64,000 nt of DNA from JAAZIN01 sp964441025. GTDB taxonomy: Bacteria > Bacillota > Dethiobacteria > DTU022. The translations under genes were made by a program, and so were the position numbers. A model generated the notes under the pieces. That model made no database searches. It saw nothing but the letters and a program-made list of their open reading frames with translations, and was not told where the DNA came from. Location of the stretch: NCBI GenBank assembly GCA_964441025.1, contig CAYTXG010000007.1, positions 40,044 through 104,043 of the forward strand. The letters are read 5' to 3'. Numbering within the stretch: position 1 is the stretch's first letter; the number at the start of each line of letters is the position of its first letter. Of this stretch, positions 8,461-17,373 are shown piece after piece.

Positions 8461-9318
8461 ATGATTGTTGCTGTTGCCAGTGGCAAGGGCGGGACGGGCA
8501 AGACCACCGTGGCTACAAACCTGGCCCTTGTTCTGGCCGGAGAGATAAAACTTAAGTTTCTGGATTGTGATGTTGAGGAGCCAAATGCGCACCTGTTTCT
8601 GAAACCTGAAATTACAACTTCTGAACCGGTATCCATTCCTGTCCCAAAAGTGGACCTGGAGCGCTGCACTTACTGCGGTACCTGCGGCGAGGTTTGCGTC
8701 TTCAATGCGATCATGGTGGGGAAGGAGACAGTGCTTGTTTTTGAACAGCTCTGCCACGGCTGCGGCGGATGCACCTACTTCTGCCCGGAAAAGGCGATTG
8801 AGGAAATCAATCGCCCCATCGGTGTTCTTGAAAGCGGCACTGCCGGTGAGATCTCTTTTGTCCATGGAAAACTGAACCCGGGTGAGGCCCTTTCTCCTCC
8901 CCTGATCAAGGCGGTCAAGGGGAGAGTGGAGCCGGGGGGGCTGACGATCATTGATGCCGCACCGGGTGCCTCCTGCCCGGTGGTGGAGGCAATTCAGGGC
9001 AGCGATTATTGCCTTCTCGTTACAGAGCCCACTCCTTTTGGGCTCAATGACCTCTCCATCGCCGTGGAGCTGCTGCAGAAATTGGATATTCCCGGCGGGG
9101 TTGTGATCAACCGTTCCCTTGGCGGCGCAGGTGAGGAGAATATCGAAGCATACTGCAAGCGTGAAGGGGTTCCCATTCTAATGAAAATGCCCTGGGATCG
9201 CGGCCTGGCCTCGCTTTATGCGCGGGGCGAGTCGGCGGCGATCCACCTGCCTGCCTGGCGGGATCGCTTTGCCGGGCTGGGGCGGCGGATCCTGGAAAAT
9301 GAAAGGAGGGACCGCTGA
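8461..9318 (+). CDS. MinD-family ATPase with inserted 2[4Fe-4S] ferredoxin domain (first copy)
   Basis: The product has 285 residues. Two ATGs lie six bases apart; the second is chosen because AAGGAG is 7 nt upstream, while it abuts the first. The P-loop SGKGGTGKTT is at residues 7-16. A bacterial ferredoxin module is inserted after the first strands: CTYCGTCGEVC from C69 and CHGCGGCTYFCPEKA near residues 97-112. The Walker B region reads IIDAAPGASCPV. These ATPases are hallmark parts of orange-protein-type complexes. It overlaps the second copy by one base. Confidence 0.93.
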   Translation: MIVAVASGKGGTGKTTVATNLALVLAGEIKLKFLDCDVEEPNAHLFLKPEITTSEPVSIPVPKVDLERCTYCGTCGEVCVFNAIMVGKETVLVFEQLCHGCGGCTYFCPEKAIEEINRPIGVLESGTAGEISFVHGKLNPGEALSPPLIKAVKGRVEPGGLTIIDAAPGASCPVVEAIQGSDYCLLVTEPTPFGLNDLSIAVELLQKLDIPGGVVINRSLGGAGEENIEAYCKREGVPILMKMPWDRGLASLYARGESAAIHLPAWRDRFAGLGRRILENERRDR

Positions 9319-10187
9319 TGGAAGAGATTGTCGTGATCAGCGGCAAAGGGGGAACGGGCAAAACCACGCTAACGGCCTCTTTTGCTGTTCTGGCCGGGGG
9401 TGATGCGGTGATGGTTGACGCCGATGTGGATGCGGCAAATCTGAGCCTGGTCCTGACACCGCAGCAGCTGGAAAGCCATCCTTTTATCGCCTCTTCCCGG
9501 GCTGTATTGGATCGGGAGCGCTGCACTTCGTGCGGCCTGTGCCGCGAGCTCTGCCGTTTTGATGCCATTTCCGAAAGCTACGCGATCAACCCTCTTTCCT
9601 GCGAAGGGTGCACCGTTTGCAGCCGGGCCTGTCCGGTGGAGGCCATCGCCATGGAGGAGGTTGTCTCGGGGCACTGGTTCCTTTCGCAGACCCCTTACGG
9701 CAAGCTGATCCATGCCCGCCTGGGCGTGGCTGAAGAAAATTCGGGCAGGCTGGTGACCCTGGTCCGGAAGGAAGCCCGGGCCCTGGCTGCCGCGGGGGAG
9801 AAAAGGTTCATGCTTACCGATGGGCCGCCGGGGATCGGCTGCCCGGTAATCGCCTCCCTATCGGGGGCCTCGAAGGCTTTGATCGTTACCGAACCAACGG
9901 TTTCCGGAATTCACGATCTGCAGCGGGTGCTTCATGTCTGCCGCTTTTTCGAGGTTCCCGCTGTGGTTTGCATCAACCGCTGCGACCTGGACGAGGATAA
10001 TACGCGGGCCATTGAAGCATACTGCCGCGGGGAATCGGTGGAAGTGGTCTCGAAAATCCCCTTTTACCGGGAGATTACCGAGGCTCTGATCCAGGGCATG
10101 CCGGTGGTCAACTATACCGGCGGTCCGGCGGCGGATGATATCGTAACCCTCTGGCGCAATATTTCCGACGGCGCTGACCGCTTGTAG
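9318..10187 (+). CDS. MinD-family ATPase with inserted 2[4Fe-4S] ferredoxin domain (second copy)
   Basis: The product has 289 residues, starting in the TGATG overlap with its paralogue, so the pair is translationally coupled. The P-loop SGKGGTGKTT is at residues 8-17; ferredoxin cysteines are in CTSCGLCRELC (from C69) and CEGCTVCSRACPVEA. The switch region reads LTDGPPGIGCPV. As MinD-type ATPases work as dimers, the two adjacent paralogues probably form a heterodimer that couples ATP hydrolysis and electron transfer to cluster assembly on the NifX-like proteins; this role is inferred. Confidence 0.93.
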   Translation: MEEIVVISGKGGTGKTTLTASFAVLAGGDAVMVDADVDAANLSLVLTPQQLESHPFIASSRAVLDRERCTSCGLCRELCRFDAISESYAINPLSCEGCTVCSRACPVEAIAMEEVVSGHWFLSQTPYGKLIHARLGVAEENSGRLVTLVRKEARALAAAGEKRFMLTDGPPGIGCPVIASLSGASKALIVTEPTVSGIHDLQRVLHVCRFFEVPAVVCINRCDLDEDNTRAIEAYCRGESVEVVSKIPFYREITEALIQGMPVVNYTGGPAADDIVTLWRNISDGADRL

Positions 10188-10225
10188 AATATTTTTGGAC
10201 AGGGTTTATCCGGGGAGGGTAAAAG

Positions 10226-10612
10226 GTGGACTACAGCAAAAAATTGACGGAACACTTTCAGAACCCCAAAAATGTGGGGCGGATTCCGCGGCCCGACGGT
10301 GTGGGGGTCATCGGCGATCCCTCCTGCGGTGACTGTATCCGGATATATATCAAGGTAAAAGAGGAGCGGTTGTCAAATATAAAATTCGAGGTATACGGCT
10401 GCCCCGCTGCAATTGCCACAACCAGCGTCCTGACAGAGATGGCCCTGGGCAAAACTCTTGAGGAGGCCCTGGCCATCACCCCGCAGGATATTGCCGGGCA
10501 GCTTGGCGGGCTGCCTGATTTGAAGATGCACTGTTCCAACCTGGGTACGGCAGCCCTGTACCAGGCCATATGGCATTACCGCCGGAAGCCCTCCGGGCTG
10601 ACGGGATCCTGA
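10226..10612 (+). CDS. IscU/NifU-N type Fe-S scaffold protein
   Basis: The product has 128 residues from a GTG start preceded by GGGGAGGG. It begins MDYSKKLTEHFQNPKNVG, the usual IscU opening, and has the three scaffold cysteines in context: DPSCGDC (C34), YGCPAAIATTS (C59) and MHCSNLG (C103), with an extra C37. There is no NFU domain. No iscS is adjacent. Within this run it could provide Fe-S clusters for the ferredoxin domains and the Mrp protein. It is not the SUF-type SufU because the characteristic insert is absent. Confidence 0.92.
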   Translation: MDYSKKLTEHFQNPKNVGRIPRPDGVGVIGDPSCGDCIRIYIKVKEERLSNIKFEVYGCPAAIATTSVLTEMALGKTLEEALAITPQDIAGQLGGLPDLKMHCSNLGTAALYQAIWHYRRKPSGLTGS

Positions 10613-10656
10613 CCGGCCGGGGCGCCGGGAACTGCTCGATGGGAGGGATGAGAGCG

Positions 10657-11502
10657 ATGTCCAGTGAAGTCAAAATTACCACGATTTGTGAAAACAGGAC
10701 CCCCCGTTCGGGTTTGCTGGGGGAGCACGGGCTTTCCATGCTCCTGGAGGCCTGGGGGGAAAGGATCCTCTTTGATACCGGAGCCGGAGCCACCCTGGCC
10801 TGCAACGCGGCCAGGCTGGGCCTGGACCTGACCAGGCTTGATGCCGTGGTCCTGAGCCACGGCCACTATGACCATACAGGCGGTTTGAAATGGGTTCTCG
10901 GCACCCAGGTTCCCGCATCCCTGGCGGTTTACGGCCATCCCGATATTTTTGCTGAAAAGTACGCAGTCCGGAAGAACAGCCCGCCCAAATATGTGGGCGT
11001 ACCCTGGAAACGAGCGGATGTGGAAGCCCTTGGGGCCCGGTTCTGCCTGGACCGGGGGCCTGCGGATCTGGGCGGCGGCATTATCAGCACCGGCGAGATA
11101 CCCCGCGTGCTTCAGGGCTCCGGGCAGACCCCTTTTCTAGTCAGGACAGAAGAGTGCTTTGCAGAAGACCGGCTCCTTGATGATCAGGCCCTGGTAGTGG
11201 AGAGCAGCGCCGGCCTGATTGTTTTGCTGGGCTGTGCCCACGCCGGGCTTATCGAAACGCTGGAGCACGTTTTGTCCCTGACCGGGGAGAAGCGGATTTA
11301 CGCTGTTCTGGGCGGAACCCATCTTCTGAATACTCCGGAAGATCGCCTGAGCGGGATCATCACCGCGCTGCAACGCCTTGACCCGGACATTATTGCTCCC
11401 TGCCACTGCAGCGGCATCAGGGCGGTGGCAGCCCTGCACCGGGCTTTCGGGAAAAGGTGCCTGCCCCACCAGGTCGGAAGTATATTTGAGCTGCCGCTGT
11501 GA
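10657..11502 (+). CDS. metallo-beta-lactamase-fold hydrolase
   Basis: About 281 residues. Three in-frame ATGs are close together; the third has GGGAGGG at good spacing. The binuclear metal motif SHGHYDHTGG lies near residue 70, with later ligands in LGCAHAGLIE and PCHCSG. This is the cytosolic MBL group often annotated as dihydropterin-type hydrolase in archaea and clostridia, and a member is also linked to orange-protein-type gene sets. The natural substrate is unknown. It closes the iron/cluster-assembly run. Confidence 0.85.
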   Translation: MSSEVKITTICENRTPRSGLLGEHGLSMLLEAWGERILFDTGAGATLACNAARLGLDLTRLDAVVLSHGHYDHTGGLKWVLGTQVPASLAVYGHPDIFAEKYAVRKNSPPKYVGVPWKRADVEALGARFCLDRGPADLGGGIISTGEIPRVLQGSGQTPFLVRTEECFAEDRLLDDQALVVESSAGLIVLLGCAHAGLIETLEHVLSLTGEKRIYAVLGGTHLLNTPEDRLSGIITALQRLDPDIIAPCHCSGIRAVAALHRAFGKRCLPHQVGSIFELPL

Positions 11503-11713
11503 TCATTCCCGTCGCCCCTGCCCGCCGGGATCTTTGCAGGGCGCCCCTTGTCTGCGTTCGGAACAGGACCGGCGCGTAAAAAAGTACATTCTACATGCTC
11601 CGCCCCTATCCCGCCGCCGGGGCGGCGCTGTCCAATGATCGCTGCCGAACCGGATCTTGCAACACCTCTTTTGGCCCTTGTGCCCATTTTTGAGGCTCTC
11701 TTCCCAACTTATA

Positions 11714-11742
11714 TTGAAACTGCGGGCGCGTTACAGTATAAT
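11714..11742 (+). promoter_or_regulatory. promoter of the glycyl radical enzyme gene
   Basis: TTGAAA, 17-nt spacer, TATAAT. The ATG follows about 40 bases later behind a GAGGGGGG ribosome binding site. The rest of the 280-base gap after the MBL gene shows no gene; a CCCTGC/GCAGGG stem near 11515-11540 may be a weak terminator. Confidence 0.7.
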
Positions 11743-11784
11743 GAGATGAAATAAAATAAAAATTCTGTTTTCCGAGGGGGGCTG

Positions 11785-14160
11785 ATGGAGGTTAAACTCT
11801 GGGAAGCGAGTAATTTGAGTCCCCGCGTCCAAAAGCTGCGCGACGAATACTGGTCCTTTTACGAGCGAGACTACTACCGCAACGAGGTTAATGCCTACGG
11901 AACTGGGGATGAGTGGGATGAGCTTTACGCTCCCTACAACTGGGGAGTGGTTCCCGAGGTTTTCCCCTTTTTCCAGATAACCAGGGAAACGCTGAAGGCA
12001 ATGGCCGAAAAGGTGCACATGCCGGCAAACATCTACAGCATCTCCTTTGCCGAAAGGCGGGCTTATTTTTTCAGGGAGGTCCTTAAGAAGCATCTGCCGG
12101 TGCAGCTGCTTGAAGGGGAGTTGATTGTCGGTTCTCATTTCAACACCGCTCTTTCAAAGATGCTTGATCAAAAAGAGACGGGGCGGTATGTTCAGGACAG
12201 CTACCGCTGGGTGGAGCGGTTGATGGATATGCACGAAAACGGTATCGGCAATGCCGGCGCCGTTCCCGGGCATCTCATCCCGAATTACCGCAAGGTTTTA
12301 CTTAAGGGCTTTTCCGGCATCCTGGAGGAAATTGAAGAGAGGCTTGCTGCTGTAAAGGATACGGAGAAAAGGGCTTACCTGAACGCGCTGAAGATCTCCG
12401 CAGAATCGCCGCGGATCCTGGCGGAGCGCTACAAGGAGGCGCTGGAAGCTGCGCTGCCAGGAACGGAGGATCAGGAGCGCAGGGAAGAACTTGCCCAGAT
12501 GATCGAGATAGTGGGACGGGTGCCCCACGAGAGGCCACGCAGCTTCTGGGAGGCGCTGCAGGCACTCTGGTTCACCCATATGCTGGTCATGGCTGCAGAG
12601 TCCTACCCGGGGGCGGGGCTCTCTTACGGCCGCATTGACCGCTATCTTTATCCCTTTTATATCAATGATATTGAAAAAGGGGTCTTAACCCGCGATTTTG
12701 CCAGGGAGCTGCTTCACTGTTTCTGGATCAAACACAACTATGTTTATGATTACCAGGGGCGGCTGGCGCGCAACCAGGGGGTCAATTCGGGCTTCGGGCA
12801 GCTGATCACCCTGGGCGGCTGCGGACCTGACGGTGAGGATTTGACCAATGAGCTGACCATGCTCATCCTCGAAGTGATTAATGAAATAAATCTGCTTGAG
12901 CCGAAACCGAATATCCGCATTCACCGCCATTCATCCGATGAACTGCTCCATCAGGTGTCCCTGATGACCAGGGAATCGCAGGGGGCTCCCTTTATCCTAA
13001 ATTTTGATGAGCTCTCCATGCAGGGTCTTATATTCCAGGGTGTCCCTCCCGAGGATGTCTGGGATTATGCTCCCGTGGGCTGCCTGGAGAACACGATGCA
13101 GGGAAATGACCGCTCCGGGACCGTAGACGCCAACCTGAACCTGGCCAAGGCGGTGGAGCTGGCGCTGAATGACGGCCGGGATATGCAAAGTGGCCGTCAA
13201 GTCGGCCCGAACACGGGTGATCCCCTTTCATTCAGAAGCGAAGAAGATTTCAACAATGCTTTTTACGAACAGCTGGGTTTTATACTGGAGGAGATCATCG
13301 AACTGGCCTCGGAGGCCGATCGCATCCGGGCGCTGTACGACCCCATCCCCTACCTTTCCCTGCTGGTGGACGGCTGCATCGAGGAGGCGGTTGATGTCAA
13401 CCGCGGCGGGGCTCGCTACAAGTTTATCACCGTTGAGGGAGTTGCCCTGGCCACTGCCGCGGACTCGGTGAGCGCGGTGCGCAAGCTGGTCTACCGGGAA
13501 AAAACGGTGTCGATGAGCAAGCTGGTTAATGCGCTGCGCCGCGATTTTACCGGCGAGGAGGAGCTCAGGCAGCTCCTGCTCAACCGCGCCCCAAAGTACG
13601 GCAATGATGATTCTTTTGCCGACGGCACAGCCAGGGAAATATCGCGCCGGTGGACCGAAAAAGCGGCGGACAGCTTTTCACTGGCAACAGGGCGCAACTT
13701 CCGGGGGGGCTACCTCTCCTGGAATTACTGGATTGCCTATGCCCCCCTGACTGCCTCCACACCCGATGGGCGGAAGCGGGGCGAGACACTCTCCAACGGG
13801 GTCTGCCCGGTCAATGGGGCCGATCGTGCGGGACCAACAGCAGTGGTGCGCTCGGTGCGCAGCCTCGCCCTGGAGACCGCACCCAGCGGCGCTTCCCATA
13901 CCATGAGCTTTCATCCCTCCTTGCTGCGCGACGAGGAGCACCTGGCTAAATTTACCGCTTTTCTGAGAGCCTACCAGGAGATGGGGGGAACGGCCCTGCA
14001 GATCAACGTGGTGGATCCCGAAGTGCTGCGCCGGGCCCGGGACAACCCCGCTGAATACGCCAATTTGCTGGTGAGGGTGACGGGCTATAATGCATATTTT
14101 GTGCACCTGGGCGCCGAGATCCAGGAGGAAATAATCCGCCGCGAGGCGCACACCATCTAG
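11785..14160 (+). CDS. glycyl radical enzyme (pyruvate formate-lyase-like, C-C/C-O lyase group)
   Basis: The product has 791 residues, the usual length of the PFL2/diol-dehydratase-like glycyl radical family. The active-site thiyl Cys-x-Glu motif is VGCLEN (C433, E435), and the C-terminal glycyl loop is RVTGYNAYFVHL with radical Gly767. GCxE with a glutamate two residues on is typical of dehydratases and decarboxylases, and argues against classical PFL, which has two adjacent cysteines. I cannot assign the substrate (hydroxyproline, diol, choline and others share the fold). No radical SAM activase is adjacent, so activation must come from elsewhere. The enzyme requires strict anoxia. Confidence 0.9.
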   Translation: MEVKLWEASNLSPRVQKLRDEYWSFYERDYYRNEVNAYGTGDEWDELYAPYNWGVVPEVFPFFQITRETLKAMAEKVHMPANIYSISFAERRAYFFREVLKKHLPVQLLEGELIVGSHFNTALSKMLDQKETGRYVQDSYRWVERLMDMHENGIGNAGAVPGHLIPNYRKVLLKGFSGILEEIEERLAAVKDTEKRAYLNALKISAESPRILAERYKEALEAALPGTEDQERREELAQMIEIVGRVPHERPRSFWEALQALWFTHMLVMAAESYPGAGLSYGRIDRYLYPFYINDIEKGVLTRDFARELLHCFWIKHNYVYDYQGRLARNQGVNSGFGQLITLGGCGPDGEDLTNELTMLILEVINEINLLEPKPNIRIHRHSSDELLHQVSLMTRESQGAPFILNFDELSMQGLIFQGVPPEDVWDYAPVGCLENTMQGNDRSGTVDANLNLAKAVELALNDGRDMQSGRQVGPNTGDPLSFRSEEDFNNAFYEQLGFILEEIIELASEADRIRALYDPIPYLSLLVDGCIEEAVDVNRGGARYKFITVEGVALATAADSVSAVRKLVYREKTVSMSKLVNALRRDFTGEEELRQLLLNRAPKYGNDDSFADGTAREISRRWTEKAADSFSLATGRNFRGGYLSWNYWIAYAPLTASTPDGRKRGETLSNGVCPVNGADRAGPTAVVRSVRSLALETAPSGASHTMSFHPSLLRDEEHLAKFTAFLRAYQEMGGTALQINVVDPEVLRRARDNPAEYANLLVRVTGYNAYFVHLGAEIQEEIIRREAHTI

Positions 14161-14230
14161 CTGTCGCCGATCGCTCCTTTTTTAGAGGTGAAAAATCGCA
14201 TGTGAATTGCTTGCAGGAGGGGAAAAGGAT

Positions 14231-14971
14231 ATGCTCGTTAGAGAACAAATCCAGCTGATCAACAACCTGCATCACCCCAAATTCCTGGCCACAGTCGACG
14301 GGGAGGGGCAGCCCAATGTGGTCATTGTCAGCAGCCTGGAGTACTTTGATGGGAAACTTATTTTCGGAAACCTTATGCTTTGGAAAACCGCCAGGAACCT
14401 GCAGGTTAACCCGGAGACAGCTATCCTGGTAGCCGACCCCCAGCTAAACTATTTTTACCTCAGGGGCAACTTTTGCGGCTTTACCGAAACGGGGCCGGTA
14501 GCGGAGCGAATACAAAAGAGTGAAATGGTCCGCTACAATGCCTATACCGGTTTTCGCAGCGCGGGGACCATTGAAATTACAGATGTCAGCCCCCTGCGGC
14601 AGCTTTCCCCGGCCAGGATCCTGGGGAAATTTGTGCAGAGCCGGATCAACATCAAAGGGGGCTCCCTTCGCTTTCCCAAAACGGTGGCCGACAAGTTTTC
14701 GGCCATGAGAAGCTTGAAGGCTGTTGCCTATTATGATGGAAAGCTGCATCTGGAGATCCTGCCGGCGGTGCGCTGCAGCGCCGGGTACCTGCATACCTTT
14801 ATCGAACTGCCGCCGGGGGTAAAATATGCCGCCAATGTGATCACTCCGCAGGTAGTCTCTTTTCAGGTCAAGGGCACGGTTAAGCCGGAGGGCCTGCAGG
14901 TTGCCGAGATCTACGCCTGCGGCCCCCCGGTACCCGGCAAACAAATCCACCCCGCTGCCGGACACCCGTAG
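14231..14971 (+). CDS. pyridoxamine-5'-phosphate-oxidase-fold protein with C-terminal extension
   Basis: The product has 246 residues; the ATG after GGAGGGGAAAAGG is chosen over an upstream in-frame codon. Residues ~5-130 form the split-barrel FMN-binding fold (HHPKFLATVDGEGQPNVVIV, KLIFGNLMLWKTARNL, TAILVADP). The C-terminal ~110 residues, from IKGGSLRFPKTVADKF onward, include a second beta-rich segment I do not recognise. It lies 70 bp after the glycyl radical gene on the same strand, but no functional link is evident. Flavin or haem binding is possible. Confidence 0.78.
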   Translation: MLVREQIQLINNLHHPKFLATVDGEGQPNVVIVSSLEYFDGKLIFGNLMLWKTARNLQVNPETAILVADPQLNYFYLRGNFCGFTETGPVAERIQKSEMVRYNAYTGFRSAGTIEITDVSPLRQLSPARILGKFVQSRINIKGGSLRFPKTVADKFSAMRSLKAVAYYDGKLHLEILPAVRCSAGYLHTFIELPPGVKYAANVITPQVVSFQVKGTVKPEGLQVAEIYACGPPVPGKQIHPAAGHP

Positions 14972-14976
14972 TAGCG

Positions 14977-15008
14977 CCCGGTGCCAGGCACCTGGGGGGA
15001 GTAACTTG
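14977..15008 (+). repeat. GGTGCC-A-GGCACC palindromic repeat, copy 1
   Basis: CCCGGTGCCAGGCACC followed by TGGGGGGAGTAACTTG. The right half recurs almost exactly at 21484-21505. Here the left arm has decayed, so only the inner palindrome remains. Confidence 0.7.
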
Positions 15009-15047
15009 TTGTGCTGCAAGAATAATAATGGACAAAGGAGCCCTTTG

Positions 15048-16028
15048 ATGGACAAACCGGTAATGGAAGAAGTCTTGCCGCAGCTGTTTCGGGCGGAGAT
15101 TCCTCTGCCGAAAAACCCGCTTAAAGCTACCAACTCATATATCATCAAAGCAAGTGCGCGCAACCTGATCATTGACACGGGCATGAACCGGGAAGAATGT
15201 TACACGGCGATGACTGCGGCGCTGCAGGAGCTCGAGATTGATCTCACGCAGACCGATTTTTTTATCACGCACCTGCATGCCGATCACCTGGGGCTGGTCA
15301 GCGAGCTGGCGGGGCCTTCATCGCGCGTTTTTTTCAACCGGCCCGACGCCGGGATCGTTGCTCTGACCGATCTCTGGCAGCTGCTGTTTCATATTGCCGA
15401 AAAACACGGATTTCCCGAGGGTGAGCTTGAAAAAGCGCTGGCCGCGCACCCGGGCAACCGCTACAGTCACTCCGGCACCATAGATTTTGAATTTGTCGAG
15501 GAAGGGGATGAGCTTGCCTACGGCCCCTACACACTTGCCTGCGTACATACGCCCGGGCATACTTCGGGGCATATGTGTTTGTACGAGCCCGCCCGGAAAT
15601 TTTTTCTTTCCGGGGATCATATCCTCGGCGACATTACCCCGAATATTTCAGCCTGGCAGGATGATGAAAACCCTTTAAAGGAATACCTGCAGAGCCTGGA
15701 TAAAGTATACCGCATCGAGATAGACCTGCTCCTGCCGGGGCACAGGCGCCTGGTTAACGACTGCCGGGGGAGAATTCTCGAGTTAAAAGAGCACCACAGG
15801 GATAGACTGCAGGAGGTGGCCGCCATCATCAAAACCCTGGGCAGGGGCAGCGCTTACGAGGTGGCTGCACAGATGGAATGGGATATTGACGCCCGCAGCT
15901 GGGAAGACTTTCCGGTGGCTCAGAAATGGTTTGCCATTGGCGAGGCCATTGCGCACATCCGCTACCTGGAGGATGAGGGGAGGGTGCAAAGAGAGCGGGA
16001 GAACGGTACAGTTCAATTTTACATATAA
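15048..16028 (+). CDS. MBL-fold hydrolase with C-terminal winged helix
   Basis: The product has 326 residues; the ATG follows ACAAAGGAG by 8 nt. The metal site is THLHADHLG (H75, H77, D79, H80), with further ligands in HTPGHTSGHM, LSGDHIL and the terminal PGHRRL. The domain after residue ~250 (EVAAIIKTLGRGSAYEVAAQMEWDI...IRYLEDEGRVQRE) is a helical/winged-helix cap like that of LACTB2-type hydrolases. Such proteins hydrolyse thioesters or nucleic acid; the substrate here is unknown. Confidence 0.87.
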   Translation: MDKPVMEEVLPQLFRAEIPLPKNPLKATNSYIIKASARNLIIDTGMNREECYTAMTAALQELEIDLTQTDFFITHLHADHLGLVSELAGPSSRVFFNRPDAGIVALTDLWQLLFHIAEKHGFPEGELEKALAAHPGNRYSHSGTIDFEFVEEGDELAYGPYTLACVHTPGHTSGHMCLYEPARKFFLSGDHILGDITPNISAWQDDENPLKEYLQSLDKVYRIEIDLLLPGHRRLVNDCRGRILELKEHHRDRLQEVAAIIKTLGRGSAYEVAAQMEWDIDARSWEDFPVAQKWFAIGEAIAHIRYLEDEGRVQRERENGTVQFYI

Positions 16029-16075
16029 AGCAAAGCCGGAAATCAATTATCATGCGTGCAGAAAAAGGAGCAGCC

Positions 16076-16564
16076 GTGATCACAGAAAAAGAACAAGCAG
16101 TCCTGGATTTTTTGGAAAAACTGAATATTACCTTTACCCGCCATGAACACCCCCCTGTTTATACTGTTGAGGAGGCGAGCCGGTATTACGGCTCGATGGA
16201 AGGAGCCCAATGCAAAAATCTCTTTCTGCGCAATGGCAAGGGCAACAGGCATTACCTGGTAATCCTGGAGGATTCAAAAAGAGCGGATCTGAAGGGGCTG
16301 GCCCAAAGGGTCGGGGAGAAGGGGCTCAGCTTTGCATCGGCGGATAGACTTTTAAAATACCTGGGTGTGGAGGCGGGTTCCGTCTCCGCCTTCGGGCTGA
16401 TCAACGACCGCAAAAAAGAGATCGCTGTTGTGCTCGACAGGGATCTGCAAAAAGAGGATCGGATCAACTTTCATCCCAATGTTAATACCGCTACATTGAC
16501 AATCAGCACGGCCGATTTTATGCGTTTCCTGGAACACTGCGGCAACAACCTTTTATTCTATTAA
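16076..16564 (+). CDS. prolyl-tRNA editing protein, YbaK/ProX type
   Basis: About 162 residues from a GTG placed 5 nt after AAAGGAG; an upstream in-frame ATG adds eight residues but has no ribosome binding site. The YbaK/EbsC fold is evident from TFTRHEHPPVYTVEEASRYYG, KNLFLRNGKGNRHYLVIL and RLLKYLGVEAGSVSAFGLIND. Free-standing ProX/PrdX proteins deacylate Ala- or Cys-tRNA(Pro). It follows the MBL gene closely and ends 41 bp from the convergent GerMN gene. Confidence 0.9.
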   Translation: MITEKEQAVLDFLEKLNITFTRHEHPPVYTVEEASRYYGSMEGAQCKNLFLRNGKGNRHYLVILEDSKRADLKGLAQRVGEKGLSFASADRLLKYLGVEAGSVSAFGLINDRKKEIAVVLDRDLQKEDRINFHPNVNTATLTISTADFMRFLEHCGNNLLFY

Positions 16565-16605
16565 CAGGGCAGCCCATGGTAGCTTATGTGATTCTGGAAA
16601 TATAC

Positions 16606-17268
16606 TCACTCCGCCATATTGAGATCATCTCGCCCTATCGGTTGCTCCCAAATATAGTGCCCGTCGGAGTAGGTCTCGCCCTTGACCGTTACCAGGACCG
16701 ATTTGACTGTTGGAAATTCCGTGGCGGTATAAACAAGCGACTGAATCAGGATGGCGCCTCCCAGGGTGCCGCCGGGGCTGTCGGTGACAAGCTCGGAAGA
16801 AAAATCGATGTAAGCGATTTCATTCTCAATCTTCAAATCGAGAATTTTAGCTGTGGCCGGCATCGTTCTTACCAGGTCGTCCTCTCCGGGAAGGGGGCCC
16901 CGGATCAGCTCCTGCAGGGCCAACCTGAGCACGGCGGTAGTGTGGGGATATTCACGCACCACCGGGATGACATAGCCTGTCCCGGCGGGGGCGCCGCTCT
17001 CGACAGCTTTTTTATCGCCGAAATAAAGCGTGATATTAACTTTACGCTCTTCCGGGGTGCCCTTTTCACCATCTCCGGGGTCCTCCCCGCCCTCTATATC
17101 CCCCTCATGCTTTTCTCCCCTTTCACCACCGTTGCCCTCACCGGGATCACCGCTGTTCTCACCGGGATCGGGGGGGCTCCCTTTTTGAAAAGCGGTACAT
17201 CCGCCGGCCAGGGCCAGGAGGAATACAGCTATCAGGATCACACTTGTTACTGCAGCACGCTTCTTCAT
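16606..17268 (-). CDS. GerMN-domain lipoprotein
   Basis: The product has 220 residues. A lipoprotein signal ends in LALAGGC (lipidated C24). A Gly/Glu/Asp/Pro-rich linker (about residues 25-75) tethers a single GerMN (sporulation/germination) domain: VNITLYFGDKKAVESG, TAVLRLALQELIRGPLPGED, IDFSSELV, SLVYTATEFPTVKSVLVTVKG. The domain is found in spore-cortex protein GerM and in other lipoproteins of Bacillota, so the gene is compatible with, but does not prove, sporulation. An AAGGAGG site precedes the ATG. Confidence 0.9.
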   Translation of the reverse strand: MKKRAAVTSVILIAVFLLALAGGCTAFQKGSPPDPGENSGDPGEGNGGERGEKHEGDIEGGEDPGDGEKGTPEERKVNITLYFGDKKAVESGAPAGTGYVIPVVREYPHTTAVLRLALQELIRGPLPGEDDLVRTMPATAKILDLKIENEIAYIDFSSELVTDSPGGTLGGAILIQSLVYTATEFPTVKSVLVTVKGETYSDGHYIWEQPIGRDDLNMAE

Positions 17269-17373
17269 CTACCAGGGCCTCCTTCCAGCAATCCTTTTCG
17301 GGTTATTTGCCTATCACCATCATTATATACCGGAAAAATGGCGGGGTAAACTGCACCGGGCAACGGCAAGTCC

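Noticed and set aside
11785..14160. Annotation as pyruvate formate-lyase
   Set aside because: The active site has a single Cys in GCLE rather than the two adjacent cysteines of classical PFL.
16576..17349. 257-codon open frame on the plus strand
   Set aside because: Antisense to the GerMN lipoprotein gene, which has a clear lipobox, domain and ribosome binding site.
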